Source of the DNA: an uncultured Lachnospiraceae bacterium
GTDB taxonomy: Bacteria > Bacillota > Clostridia > Lachnospirales > Lachnospiraceae
Length of the DNA stretch: 22,857 nucleotides
Assembly: GCA_910586755.1 (NCBI GenBank)
Contig: CAJUJM010000044.1
Location: 1-22,857 of the forward strand
Direction: 5' to 3'
Made by a program: the position numbers and the translations under genes. The notes under the pieces are model-generated. The model did not search any database and had not been told where the DNA came from. It was given only the letters and a program-made list of their open reading frames with translations. Below, one piece after another: positions 6,946-15,192 of the stretch. The first letter of the stretch is position 1, and each line of letters opens with the position of its first letter.

Positions 6946-7060
6946 CTATGAAAATCCTGCCGCCGGCAGGCGGCATGCATTCCGGTATGCCCCATGCGCC
7001 CGCCGGACTTTCCTATGCGGTGGTGCGTCCTCTGCCGGGCGCATGCAGGTTTACTATGGA
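6946..7060. repeat. Palindromic interspersed repeat, copy 2 (intergenic)
   Basis: About 115 bp matching the pyrC insert along its whole core. The palindrome is better kept here: CATGCGCCCG pairs with CGGGCGCATG, and CCGCC with GGCGG. The frame that is open in the pyrC copy has a TAG here (a CAT codon in pyrC), so this copy is not translated through. It sits between the AAA+ stop and the DUF378 start and would fold into the 5' leader of the DUF378 message. Confidence 0.85.
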
Positions 7061-7083
7061 TAATGTACACCAAATTATTTAAA

Positions 7084-8625
7084 TTATACATGGCGGCTTT
7101 TCAGTTCTTCTAAAATATCTGCTTCCCGCTCATCAAAAAGCAGCCGTTTGTTGTATTCGTAATACCTGTCGCACTGGTATTCCTGTAAAAAAGAAATGCT
7201 GGAATACCTGGAATTTAATTCCGTGACAAATACTACCATCTCCTGGCTGTCCCCAAAGGCCGCCTCCATAAAGTCAAAAGCATGCTCCAGCATAACTCCG
7301 CCCAATGCCGCCAATTCCTCGTAACGGTCGCTTTCTGCACCAAACCACCGGCGAAGCTGCTGCCAGACTTCCTCTGGATCCGTTTTTCTCTGAGCCTTTA
7401 ACTCTCTGCTCCAGTTTTCTAAATAACCAATTACCCGGCGGAAACGCCGATCTTCTCTGGCAGTTAAAAGCTCTGCCTTTTTTTGTTCCTCGTAGCGTAA
7501 AGAAAATCCGGATAGAATCATTTCCAGGATCTCAATTCCGCTGGCACTTGTCCTGTTTTCTTCGGATCTATGGTCATTTTCCGCGGCCTGGAATGACTGA
7601 TAACGGCCGAGCTCCTTCATCAAAATTTCCAAATCACCTGCCAGCTCCAGACATACAGCAAACTGGCCGGATAGCCCGGAAAGCAGCAGGCTCACCAAAC
7701 TCAGCCTTTCATCAAAAGGTGCCTTTCCTGCCTGATCACACACCTGTTCCCGAATGGTTCCTGCCAGAATTTCTTCTACCTGGTATTGGTTGCGGTAACG
7801 ATCATACAGCTCCAGATAATTGGCAAAATCTTTGGCAATTTGTGGATATTGGAGGTACTGCACTACTACCTCCCGATCCACCTTTTTTTCCAGCTTTTCA
7901 TATACCTCAATAAGCCCGGACAGGTCTTCCCAGCCTCTGGGGGTGGCAAACAGCTTGCCATCCACAGTAGTCTCAATCCGGCACAGGTTTTGAGGCTTTA
8001 ATTTTAAGTAGGACTGAACCGCCGGATGGATGTTTACGTAAGCCGCATACTCCTGCCACACCTCATAATCCGGCTCTACATATATTTTTTTAATGCGATC
8101 CAAGGTTACCACGTCAAATTCACGGACAGATTTATTGTATTCCGGCGGATTTCCGGCAGCGGCGATCATCCATCCTGCCGGGATCTTGTGGCTTCCAAAC
8201 GTTTTACACTGTAAAAACTGCAGCATAGCCGGAGCCAGCGTTTCAGAAACGCAGTTGATCTCGTCCAAAAACAGAATCCCTTCTGACAGCCCGGTCTCCT
8301 CCATCTTATTATACACTGACGCCACAATTTCACTCATCGTATATTCGGTTACCGTATATTCTCTGCCTCCGAAATTCTTTTTCTCAAGAAAAGGCAGGCC
8401 TACAGCGCTCTGACGGGTGTGGTGGGTGATGGTATAAGCTACCAGGCCAATCCCACACTCCTTTGCCACCTGTTCCATAATCTGGGTCTTTCCCACTCCG
8501 GGCGGGCCGATAAGCAAAACCGGACGCTGTCTGACTGGAGGAATCGCATACTCGCCAAATTCGTCCTTTAAGAGATACGCCTGGATCGTATCTTTAATTT
8601 CCTGTTTAGCCCGTTTAATGTTCAT
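7084..8625 (-). CDS. MoxR-type AAA+ ATPase paired with a VWA protein
   Basis: 513 residues. The AAA+ core is near the N-terminus: Walker A GPPGVGKT (about 39-46), Walker B ILFLDEIN (about 117-124), sensor 1 AAAGNPP and sensor-2-like ATPRGWEDL (about 230). The long C-terminal half is helical and charged with no recognised domain. The start at 8625 has AGGAGG 8 nt upstream and overlaps the VWA gene by 11 nt, so the two are translationally coupled. MoxR ATPases typically work with VWA-domain partners as chaperones that remodel or metallate protein complexes in the cytoplasm. The client here is unknown. Confidence 0.85.
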   Translation of the reverse strand: MNIKRAKQEIKDTIQAYLLKDEFGEYAIPPVRQRPVLLIGPPGVGKTQIMEQVAKECGIGLVAYTITHHTRQSAVGLPFLEKKNFGGREYTVTEYTMSEIVASVYNKMEETGLSEGILFLDEINCVSETLAPAMLQFLQCKTFGSHKIPAGWMIAAAGNPPEYNKSVREFDVVTLDRIKKIYVEPDYEVWQEYAAYVNIHPAVQSYLKLKPQNLCRIETTVDGKLFATPRGWEDLSGLIEVYEKLEKKVDREVVVQYLQYPQIAKDFANYLELYDRYRNQYQVEEILAGTIREQVCDQAGKAPFDERLSLVSLLLSGLSGQFAVCLELAGDLEILMKELGRYQSFQAAENDHRSEENRTSASGIEILEMILSGFSLRYEEQKKAELLTAREDRRFRRVIGYLENWSRELKAQRKTDPEEVWQQLRRWFGAESDRYEELAALGGVMLEHAFDFMEAAFGDSQEMVVFVTELNSRYSSISFLQEYQCDRYYEYNKRLLFDEREADILEELKSRHV

Positions 8626-10012
8626 CTGTTATTCCTCCTGGTTCTTCCATTTGTAGATCTTCCGGCAATAAAATCACCTTCATGGCCCATGCCGGTACAG
8701 AAACATCGCTGTAATTATCTTTTATAAAGACGAAAGCCGTGTCATAAGGCGGGCTTTCTATTGGATAAATGCCTTTTCCATCTGTAAAATAAATGAGTCC
8801 TCTAAGCCGCGTAAAGCGGCTGGCATTTGTCAGCTCCCGGACATGTTCAAATACCGGCCGGAAATCCGTTCCCCCATGCCCCCGGATGACAAATCCGTCC
8901 ATATAGTCCTTCATTTCTTCCTGGCTGGTAATTACCGTATCCTCCTGGATCTTGTCATCACACTGAATAATATGGATGTTAATTTTCCGGAAATACGTTT
9001 CTGACTGGGCTAAAATGGCATAGGTTTCTTCCAGAAAGCGTTTTACCAAGTCCCCGGAGCAAGACATGGAAGTGTCAATGGCAATGACAAAATCTTCAAC
9101 ACGGCGGATTTCCTTAGTTTCCAACGGCTCCAGCAAAGGCATATTGCCGTATAGCTCCAGGCCATAGGCATAAAATCCATAATCAAAAGAGTCCGTATCA
9201 ATCTGAATTTCCTCCTTTAAAACGGAAAACCGGCGAAGAAACTTTTTATAATCGTACCTCTCCCGATTTTCCACCTGAACCTGTTCCAGCAAACTCTCGT
9301 TGGCGTCTGATTCCTCTTTAGAGCCGGTTTCCATTGCTGTCTGCATTTTTTCCCGGTTGTCTTTCCAACGGTTTTGGCGCTCCATAGCAGCCCCGGGCGG
9401 CTGTTCTTTCTTCCAGAAGCTATGGTTATCCACGGTAAAGGCGGCAATTAAGCTGTCTTTGTGCCGCTCTGGAAGATTCATATCCGCCAGAGCCCGGTAA
9501 ATGCTGCCGGCAGTGAAAACCTTTATTCCCTTATTTTTAAGCCGCAGATACATTTCCCGGCGCTGAGCCGAAGGGTGGATATAGGTACACTTTTGATACA
9601 GCGTATCAATAATGGACTCCATAGCAATATCGCAGGCCAGATGCCAGAGGGCATCCTCCTCATCATCAGGCTGCAGATCGTGAGAATCCATCCGGACTGT
9701 CCGGGGCGGACGGCTGTCCAAATGCCCGAACAGGCAATGAAAAACCATATGAAGATAGGCCCGGTTCACCAAAACCCGGCCTTTTTGGAACAGCTTCGTC
9801 AAATATTCCGGCTGGTAGTAAATCAGGAAGCCGTCAGTGCCAATCCCATATCCGGAAAGTCCCCAGTCCGCTTCAAATCCCAGACTGCTCAAGGACAAAT
9901 CTAAAAAGCGCATATTAAAATATAATTCATTCCGGGAGCGGCGCAGAATTCGGACGCACAGCTCTACCAGATTCAATTCCGTTAATTGCCGCTCTCTTGC
10001 AGGGTCAATCAT
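8615..10012 (-). CDS. DUF2201-type VWA protein with degenerate metallopeptidase-like N-domain
   Basis: 465 residues. The N-terminal half (about 1-190) resembles the DUF2201 putative metallopeptidase domain, with a zinc-site-like stretch LHMVFHCLFGHLD. The usual HExxH glutamate is Met here (HMVFH), so peptidase activity is doubtful. A charged, low-complexity linker follows (about 205-250). The C-terminal half is a VWA fold with MIDAS residues visible: DTSMS, GHGGTDF and YFTDGKG. The start at 10012 has GGAGA about 5 nt upstream. Stop and start overlap with the AAA+ gene, and the pair fits the MoxR/VWA chaperone theme: the VWA protein probably recruits substrate through its metal site. Confidence 0.82.
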   Translation of the reverse strand: MIDPARERQLTELNLVELCVRILRRSRNELYFNMRFLDLSLSSLGFEADWGLSGYGIGTDGFLIYYQPEYLTKLFQKGRVLVNRAYLHMVFHCLFGHLDSRPPRTVRMDSHDLQPDDEEDALWHLACDIAMESIIDTLYQKCTYIHPSAQRREMYLRLKNKGIKVFTAGSIYRALADMNLPERHKDSLIAAFTVDNHSFWKKEQPPGAAMERQNRWKDNREKMQTAMETGSKEESDANESLLEQVQVENRERYDYKKFLRRFSVLKEEIQIDTDSFDYGFYAYGLELYGNMPLLEPLETKEIRRVEDFVIAIDTSMSCSGDLVKRFLEETYAILAQSETYFRKINIHIIQCDDKIQEDTVITSQEEMKDYMDGFVIRGHGGTDFRPVFEHVRELTNASRFTRLRGLIYFTDGKGIYPIESPPYDTAFVFIKDNYSDVSVPAWAMKVILLPEDLQMEEPGGITDEH

Positions 10013-10035
10013 GACGTCTCCTTCATTTTGTATCT

Positions 10036-11082
10036 TTATAGTTCAAATCTTCTTTTTCTGGCTGAGACAGTGGAATCCTGCACTCCTTCCTCCTGAGTTC
10101 CGGCTGCTTTCCTTCCTTTCACCCGGCCCGCATCCATCAGAACTGTAACTGCCTCTGTCTGGCCAATCCGTGCCGCTGCCTTTGTCATAGCAGAAAGCGT
10201 TTTTTCATCAACTCTTTGGTCTACTGCAACACAGCGCAGCACTGCCATATCCCCCACCCGTTCAAAAGCCGTTACAGCCTCAGCCGGGTGCTCTGTTATA
10301 TAATTTATATATTGTCCCCTGGCCGCAGCCGTCAGCTGCACCGGGTATTGGAGCCGGTACCAGGACAGCTCCGCTACAATCTCCGGCGGCTCCTGGACAC
10401 ACACGTAGGGAAACAGAGAATCGTATTCCGGAAATTGAAAGTGAGTCTGCCGGAAACAATACCGATACCGGTGACCGCAGCCATGAGTCTCCAGCACCAG
10501 GATCCGGGCCGGAGTATTCTCTACGGATACCTCAAAAAATTCCGGCAGCAACAGTTTAGCCGTAATATTGCCCTTTTCGTCCCGCAGAGTCAGCCGCAGC
10601 ATCTGGTTCAGCTCTGTAAGTATTTCCGGCAGGCAGGATTTTTTTCCTTCTATTATCCGGACATCCAGCTCCTCTATCCCCCGGCACCCGGTAAAAAGTC
10701 CGGCTCCCAAGTCCGCAATGGAAGAGAAAAATGTCAGTTTCTTTAAATTTTCACAATTGTAAAAGCTGTACCGGCCGATGCGAAGCAGGTTTCCCGGCAG
10801 CGCCACCGATTCCAGCCTACTTCCACAGACAGCCGGTATACCGGCCAATTCCGGGCTGCGTTCCGGCTCCCTGGGAATCATGGCGGAAAATGCATATTCC
10901 CCAACCTCCAGCACTGGAAGGGCCGTGGTTTCCGCCTGACCCTTTTCAGAGTCACAGGCAACGCCGCCGCTGTCCGTTATAATCGTCTCCGGCAGCTCTG
11001 CCTGGCTGTCCGCCCCCAGAACCCGAAGGATTCGGGCGCCTTCCTGTGCCCCCTGCCGGCATTTTTCCCATAAAAGTTTCAT
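10036..11082 (-). CDS. Leucine-rich-repeat (BspA/LRR_5-like) protein of the MoxR/VWA cluster
   Basis: About 348 residues, no signal peptide seen. The middle has BspA-like repeats: SRLESVALPGNLLRIGRYSFYNCENLKKLTF in outline, then DLGAGLFTGCRGIEELDV. The C-terminal third is helical (EHPAEAVTAFERVGDMAVL and ARIGQTEAVTVLMDAG), ankyrin-like in feel, and ends in a basic tail. I choose the start at 11082 (MKLLWEKC) because GGGAGAAG precedes it and because the upstream ATG at 11127 overlaps the promoter's -10 box, so it would not be in the message. It lies 23 nt before the VWA gene and is probably the first gene of that operon. The function is unknown; an adaptor or client for the VWA/AAA+ pair is a reasonable guess. 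Confidence 0.7.
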   Translation of the reverse strand: MKLLWEKCRQGAQEGARILRVLGADSQAELPETIITDSGGVACDSEKGQAETTALPVLEVGEYAFSAMIPREPERSPELAGIPAVCGSRLESVALPGNLLRIGRYSFYNCENLKKLTFFSSIADLGAGLFTGCRGIEELDVRIIEGKKSCLPEILTELNQMLRLTLRDEKGNITAKLLLPEFFEVSVENTPARILVLETHGCGHRYRYCFRQTHFQFPEYDSLFPYVCVQEPPEIVAELSWYRLQYPVQLTAAARGQYINYITEHPAEAVTAFERVGDMAVLRCVAVDQRVDEKTLSAMTKAAARIGQTEAVTVLMDAGRVKGRKAAGTQEEGVQDSTVSARKRRFEL

Positions 11083-11125
11083 ATCTGCAGCTTCTCCCAA
11101 GTTTTTTGTCGTAAATCCCGTTCTC

Positions 11126-11154
11126 ATTATATCCCAAAGGGAAGCTGTCTACAA
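11126..11154 (-). promoter_or_regulatory. Promoter of the LRR-VWA-AAA+ operon
   Basis: On the minus strand, TTGTAG (11149-11154), a 17-nt spacer and a perfect TATAAT (11126-11131). The -10 overlaps the ATG at 11127, so transcription should begin near 11119. This rules out that ATG and supports the start at 11082. Confidence 0.7.
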
Positions 11155-11222
11155 CATTATTAGTAACAATTTCCCCGCCGTCTGAACTGCTACCATCATT
11201 ATGAGTTTGTCTCTCCTTTCTC

Positions 11223-11251
11223 TTGACAACGCATTTTTGCCTCTATATCAT
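11223..11251 (+). promoter_or_regulatory. Promoter of the sulfatase gene
   Basis: Consensus TTGACA (11223-11228), a 17-nt spacer and TATCAT (11246-11251), giving a leader of about 80 nt before the ATG at 11337. It is divergent from the LRR operon promoter about 70 bp away. Confidence 0.75.
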
Positions 11252-11336
11252 TAATAATATACAGCTTTGTTCTCTACCCCCAGTGAACAAGGGCGCCCTT
11301 CTTTTTATACAAAAGCAAAAGGAGTTTAAGGATACT

Positions 11337-12080
11337 ATGAGAGCGATTATGCTTATGTTTGACTCATTAAACCGGCACTTTCTGCCCAATTACGGGTGTG
11401 ACTGGACCATTATGCCTAATTTCCAGCGTCTTGGAGAACGCACCCTGACTTTTGATCGTTTCTATGCAGGCAGTCTGCCTTGTATGCCTGCCCGCAGGGA
11501 ACTTCATACAGGGCGTTACAACTTCCTCCACACCTCCTGGTCCCCTATGCAGCCTTTCGACGAATCTGTCATCTCCCGGCTGTCTGAAAATGGAATTTAT
11601 ACTCACCTTGCAACCGATCATTTTCATTACTGGGAGGACGGCGGAAGCTGTTACATGACCAAATACAACAGCCATGAAATGATCCGGGGGCAGCAGGGAG
11701 ATCCCTGGAAGGGACAGGTTCCGTGGCCAGATTTTCCGGATACCCTGGCCAGACGCAAAACCAGTGAGAACTGGCGTCACGACTGGATTAACCGGCAGTT
11801 TATCACTTCTGAGGAAGAAATGCCGCAGAAAAAAACGGTTGATTGCGGGCTGGATTTTATTGAGAGAAATGCTTCCTATGATAATTGGTTTCTTCAAATT
11901 GAGGTTTTCGATCCCCACGAGCCTTTCTATACCCAGCAGGAATATAAAAATCTAGTAAAGCCCAAAAGCCTTGCATCCTCCTCTGAAATCTCCCGTCCTT
12001 CCAAGATTGCTTTCAAAATTCGCTCCCGGTTTAGACCGGCATTTCTGTCCGCCTGCTCAATCAATGTATGCAGATTCTGA
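11337..12080 (+). pseudogene. Sulfatase (FGly type), 3'-truncated at a deletion junction
   Basis: The N-terminal part is a type I sulfatase: metal-site MLMFDSLNR, MPNFQRLGERTLTFDRFY and the formylglycine motif Cys-x-Pro-x-Arg at SLPCMPARRELHTGR (Cys49). These enzymes hydrolyse sulfate esters on glycans, after a maturase converts the Cys to formylglycine. Homologous sequence runs to about residue 205 (VFDPHEPFYTQQEYKNL), near base 11955. The frame then reads the complementary strand of the response-regulator gene until a stop at 12080. More than half of a normal sulfatase of about 450-500 residues is missing, including the C-terminal metal and substrate residues, so activity is very unlikely. 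The start at 11337 has AAGGAT and AAGGAG upstream. No signal peptide is seen. Confidence 0.88.
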
Positions 12081-12469
12081 TTCAGGGCCTTCTGCCCGTC
12101 CAGTTCCCGTATAATCTTTTCAAAGGCGCTGATAAGTTCCTGAGGCATAAGCGGTTTTAATAAATAGTCTGTCACTCCCAGGGCAATTGCCGTCTTGGCA
12201 TAGTCAAACTCATCATATCCGCTGATAATAATATTTTTTGTTACGATTCCCTGCTCCTGAAGCTCCCGAATCAGCTCTAATCCATTTTTAAATGGCATGG
12301 AAATATCCGTAACTATAATATCCGGGTGTACTTCCAGGGCTTTCTGCAAAGCCTCTTCCCCATCTTCTGCGGAAGCACAAATTTGTATCGCAAGGCCTGA
12401 AGCCTGAAGATTTTTCTCTAAAAGGCTCCTTACAAAGGTCTCATCGTCAGCTATCAGTACCTTATACAT
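11927..12469 (-). pseudogene. YesN-type response regulator, truncated after the receiver domain
   Basis: The receiver domain is complete: acidic pocket ADDE (Asp8, Asp9), phospho-acceptor Asp55 in VTDISMP, SGYDEFDYAKTA and Lys in DYLLKPLMP. A coiled linker follows (to about residue 170: EGREISEEDARLLGF), then nine foreign residues read from the sulfatase's complement, and a stop. Normal YesN regulators run to about 500 residues and end in an AraC-type HTH, which is gone here, so DNA binding is lost. The ribosome site GGGGAGG is intact and the start lies 2 nt after the YesM stop. The truncated protein could still accept phosphate from YesM without regulating transcription. Confidence 0.88.
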
Positions 12470-12471
12470 TT

Positions 12472-14232
12472 TTATTCCACCTCCCCGTATTCCACAGGAA
12501 TTGTCAATGTGGCGCAGGTATACTCCCCTTCCACACTTTCATAGGAAAGCCCAAACTCTTTTCCGTAGCAAAGCATAATTCTTTCATTTACGTTGTAGAT
12601 CCCATATCCGTCTCCCCTGCTGCGCCTGCAGTTTTTAAGGCTGTCGTTGATGTATTCCAAATGTTCTTTAGAAATCCCTGCTCCGTTATCCCAAACTTTT
12701 AAAACTAAGGCTTCACGCTGCCCCTTCTGTCCTTTTTCTGCTGTTATGCGAATTTCTCCGCCTTGCCTTTTTTCCTTAATTCCGTGGTAAATCGAATTTT
12801 CCACCAAAGGCTGAAGAATCAGTTTGATAACCTTGTATCTTCCCATCCATTCCGGTACTTCAATACTATACTTTAGTTTATCCTGATATCGAATCTGCTG
12901 AATATTCAAGTAACATCTCACATGCTCTGTCTCATCTGCAAGAAAAATAATTTCGCTTCCCTTACTTAAACTCAGCCGGAAAAAACGCCCCAGAGAACCA
13001 GCCATCAGGCAGATATCATCCAGCCCCTTATCCGCTGCCTGCCACGTAATCGTATTTAGGGTATTGTACAAAAAGTGGGGATTAATCTGGGCCTGAAGCG
13101 CTTTCAGCTCTGCCCGGCGTTTCTGTCTCTGAGCTTCTTCCACCCTGTCCTTCTCATTTCTCAGCTCTTCTATTATGTTTTCCTGCTTTTCAATCATTTT
13201 TTGGAGTTCATCTGTCATGTAGTTAAAGCTTTTGCTTAATGTTCCTACCTCATCCTTGTATGGATAGAAAAAGCGTACATCCAGATCCCCGTTCTGCACA
13301 CAGAGCATACTGCGTTCCAGTCTGCTTAATGCATCGGTCAGATGTTTTGAAATAAAGAATACAACTGTAATGCTTATCAGAAATAGCAGCACCGCCACAT
13401 TCATAATACTCAGCCGAAGCTGCCTCAGGCTATTTAACAATTCCCTTCTGGACTTAATACCATATATTGTATAGCGGCCGTCAAACACCTGGCTGCTTTC
13501 TATCAGATAATCAGGGGATTTTTCGCAGTCTTTTACATCCATTGTTCCCAGAATTCTTCGGTTCTCTGAATCTATAATCACAATATCGTCAAAGAAGGTT
13601 TTCTCTCCCATAAGCAGTTTTTCCAGGTTCTCCACGTCTATCTGATATACGAAATACAGCCATTCTTTATAATCTCCAACCGTAAAGCGCTGTACTCTGG
13701 GAATTACCTGCTTATCTCCTGTAAATATCACATCTGTCATAGGGGGCAGCCACTGAAGCGGCTGGATTCCTTCCTTTTCGTAGATGGTATAAAAAGGCGA
13801 TTTTAAAAAATCAAAATCCTTTCTTCTAAAATGAATATAACTGTCAAATTCCCCTTTCCCCGTATACAGATAGGCAGATGATATCAGCGGTTCCCCTCTC
13901 TCAAAGTCTTTTAAGTAATCGCTGACCATTCCCTGAGCTGCAATTGTATTTCTTGCTGAAGGATCTCTTAGGAATTGTTCTAATACGCTGACAAAGCTAT
14001 TGGTAATCAACATAGAGCGGGCGCTGTTGGCAATAATATTTAAACGTGTCTCCAGGGTGTCGCTAATCTGGCTTAAACTGTCTTCCGCGCTTCTCTTAAA
14101 ATTATCTGAAACATTCTTTGCAGAAAGGATATAAAATGCCATTCCGCTTCCAAGACTTAAAATCAGAAAAATCACCAGAAACAACGCAAAAATTTGATAT
14201 CTGAATTTTAAATTACGGATATGAAGTCGCAT
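12472..14232 (-). CDS. YesM-type sensor histidine kinase
   Basis: 586 residues from the chosen start. One membrane helix at about 12-35, an outer sensing domain at about 36-270 (dCache-like in size), a second helix at about 275-297, HAMP (KHLTDALSRLERSMLCVQNG), a coiled coil, the His_kinase phosphoacceptor QINPHFLYNTLN, then the ATPase with LQPLVENSIYHG (N box), DNGAGIS (G1) and GYGIYNVNERI (G2). All motifs look intact. The start at 14232 (MRLHIRNLKF) has AGGAG about 8 nt upstream and puts the helix at the N-terminus; a longer frame to 14295 is less likely. YesM kinases usually sense an outer sugar, often with the binding protein, and signal to YesN. Its partner regulator here is truncated. 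Confidence 0.9.
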   Translation of the reverse strand: MRLHIRNLKFRYQIFALFLVIFLILSLGSGMAFYILSAKNVSDNFKRSAEDSLSQISDTLETRLNIIANSARSMLITNSFVSVLEQFLRDPSARNTIAAQGMVSDYLKDFERGEPLISSAYLYTGKGEFDSYIHFRRKDFDFLKSPFYTIYEKEGIQPLQWLPPMTDVIFTGDKQVIPRVQRFTVGDYKEWLYFVYQIDVENLEKLLMGEKTFFDDIVIIDSENRRILGTMDVKDCEKSPDYLIESSQVFDGRYTIYGIKSRRELLNSLRQLRLSIMNVAVLLFLISITVVFFISKHLTDALSRLERSMLCVQNGDLDVRFFYPYKDEVGTLSKSFNYMTDELQKMIEKQENIIEELRNEKDRVEEAQRQKRRAELKALQAQINPHFLYNTLNTITWQAADKGLDDICLMAGSLGRFFRLSLSKGSEIIFLADETEHVRCYLNIQQIRYQDKLKYSIEVPEWMGRYKVIKLILQPLVENSIYHGIKEKRQGGEIRITAEKGQKGQREALVLKVWDNGAGISKEHLEYINDSLKNCRRSRGDGYGIYNVNERIMLCYGKEFGLSYESVEGEYTCATLTIPVEYGEVE

Positions 14233-14295
14233 AACACCTGCTCCTTTTTCGTTTTGTCTTTTATTATATCTTGAAACAGGTGATTTTTCCATCAT

Positions 14296-15177
14296 TTATC
14301 CCTTAACCGCGCCTGCCGTCAGTCCTGCAATAAACTGTTTATTGGCAAACATATATACAATCAGAATGGGGAGAATTGCAATGGACGCCCCTGCCAGCAT
14401 AATATGCCACTCTGCCGCCGCGTTAACGGAGTATTTTAATTGTACAACCGCAACTGTCAAAGTTTTTAACTTAGGCGTGGTTATAGTCATGACCAGTCCT
14501 GTAATGTAATCATTCCACGCATTTCGAAAAGAAAACAGCGCCACTACTGCCAAAATCGGTTTGGTAAGGGGCAGGATCACCTTATAATAGACCTGGTAAA
14601 TGGAACATCCGTCAATGATTGCCGCCTCATCTAATTCTTTCGGGATTGCTTTTGTAAATCCCATTACAAGAAATACATTGGTGGCCTGTCCTCCGGTCAA
14701 AGCGACAATAAGCGCAACAGGACTTTTGTGCAAGTTTAAGTTTCGCATTACTTCGTAAATCGGATACAGGGTAATGGATCCCAGAGATACAAACATCATT
14801 GACATATAAAGAGCAAGCAGTACCTTTTTTCCTGCAAACTCCCTTCTTGCCAGTATAAATCCTGCTAATGAACAGGTAACTACTGCCAATATGGTAACGC
14901 TCATGCTGACAAATACGCTGTTTCCGGTATATCGCAGAAAATCTGCTTCCATAAAAGCCCTGTAATAATTCTCAAAATGCCATTCTGAGGGTAAAAAGCT
15001 TCCTCCCTGGGTTAGTTCTGCATTGGTTTTTAAGGAACCCAGAATTGTGTAAACAATGGGGTACATCGTAAAAATCACTGCAATTCCCAAAAAGATCCAC
15101 TTTGTTATGCCTCCTGCCAGTCTCTTTATCTTAGCTGTCCGGGCTTTTTTATCTATTTGAGTGCTCACATCATTCAC
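14296..15177 (-). CDS. ABC sugar transporter permease, MalG/YesQ type (CUT1), GTG start
   Basis: 293 residues with six predicted membrane helices. The cytoplasmic EAA loop that docks the ATPase is clear: KELDEAAIIDGCSIYQVYY and ILPLTKPILAV. The C-terminus is of the MalG form (FIAGLTAGAVKG). The start is GTG at 15177, with GGAGGG 9 nt upstream. It is the second permease of the pair, 15 nt after the first. No ATPase gene is in the operon, usual for CUT1 loci that share a multitask MsiK/MsmX-type ATPase. The substrate is probably an oligosaccharide; the neighbouring sulfatase suggests a sulfated host glycan. Confidence 0.92.
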   Translation of the reverse strand: MNDVSTQIDKKARTAKIKRLAGGITKWIFLGIAVIFTMYPIVYTILGSLKTNAELTQGGSFLPSEWHFENYYRAFMEADFLRYTGNSVFVSMSVTILAVVTCSLAGFILARREFAGKKVLLALYMSMMFVSLGSITLYPIYEVMRNLNLHKSPVALIVALTGGQATNVFLVMGFTKAIPKELDEAAIIDGCSIYQVYYKVILPLTKPILAVVALFSFRNAWNDYITGLVMTITTPKLKTLTVAVVQLKYSVNAAAEWHIMLAGASIAILPILIVYMFANKQFIAGLTAGAVKG

Positions 15178-15192
15178 CTTTGATTTCCCTCC

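Noticed and set aside
11223..11336. Upstream extension of the sulfatase frame
   Set aside because: It starts on the promoter's own TTGACA box and lies before the expected transcription start. Homology begins at 11337.
11367..11918. 183-codon minus-strand frame opposite the sulfatase
   Set aside because: It is the antisense of a clear sulfatase with CxPxR motif, and has no recognisable domain or ribosome site.
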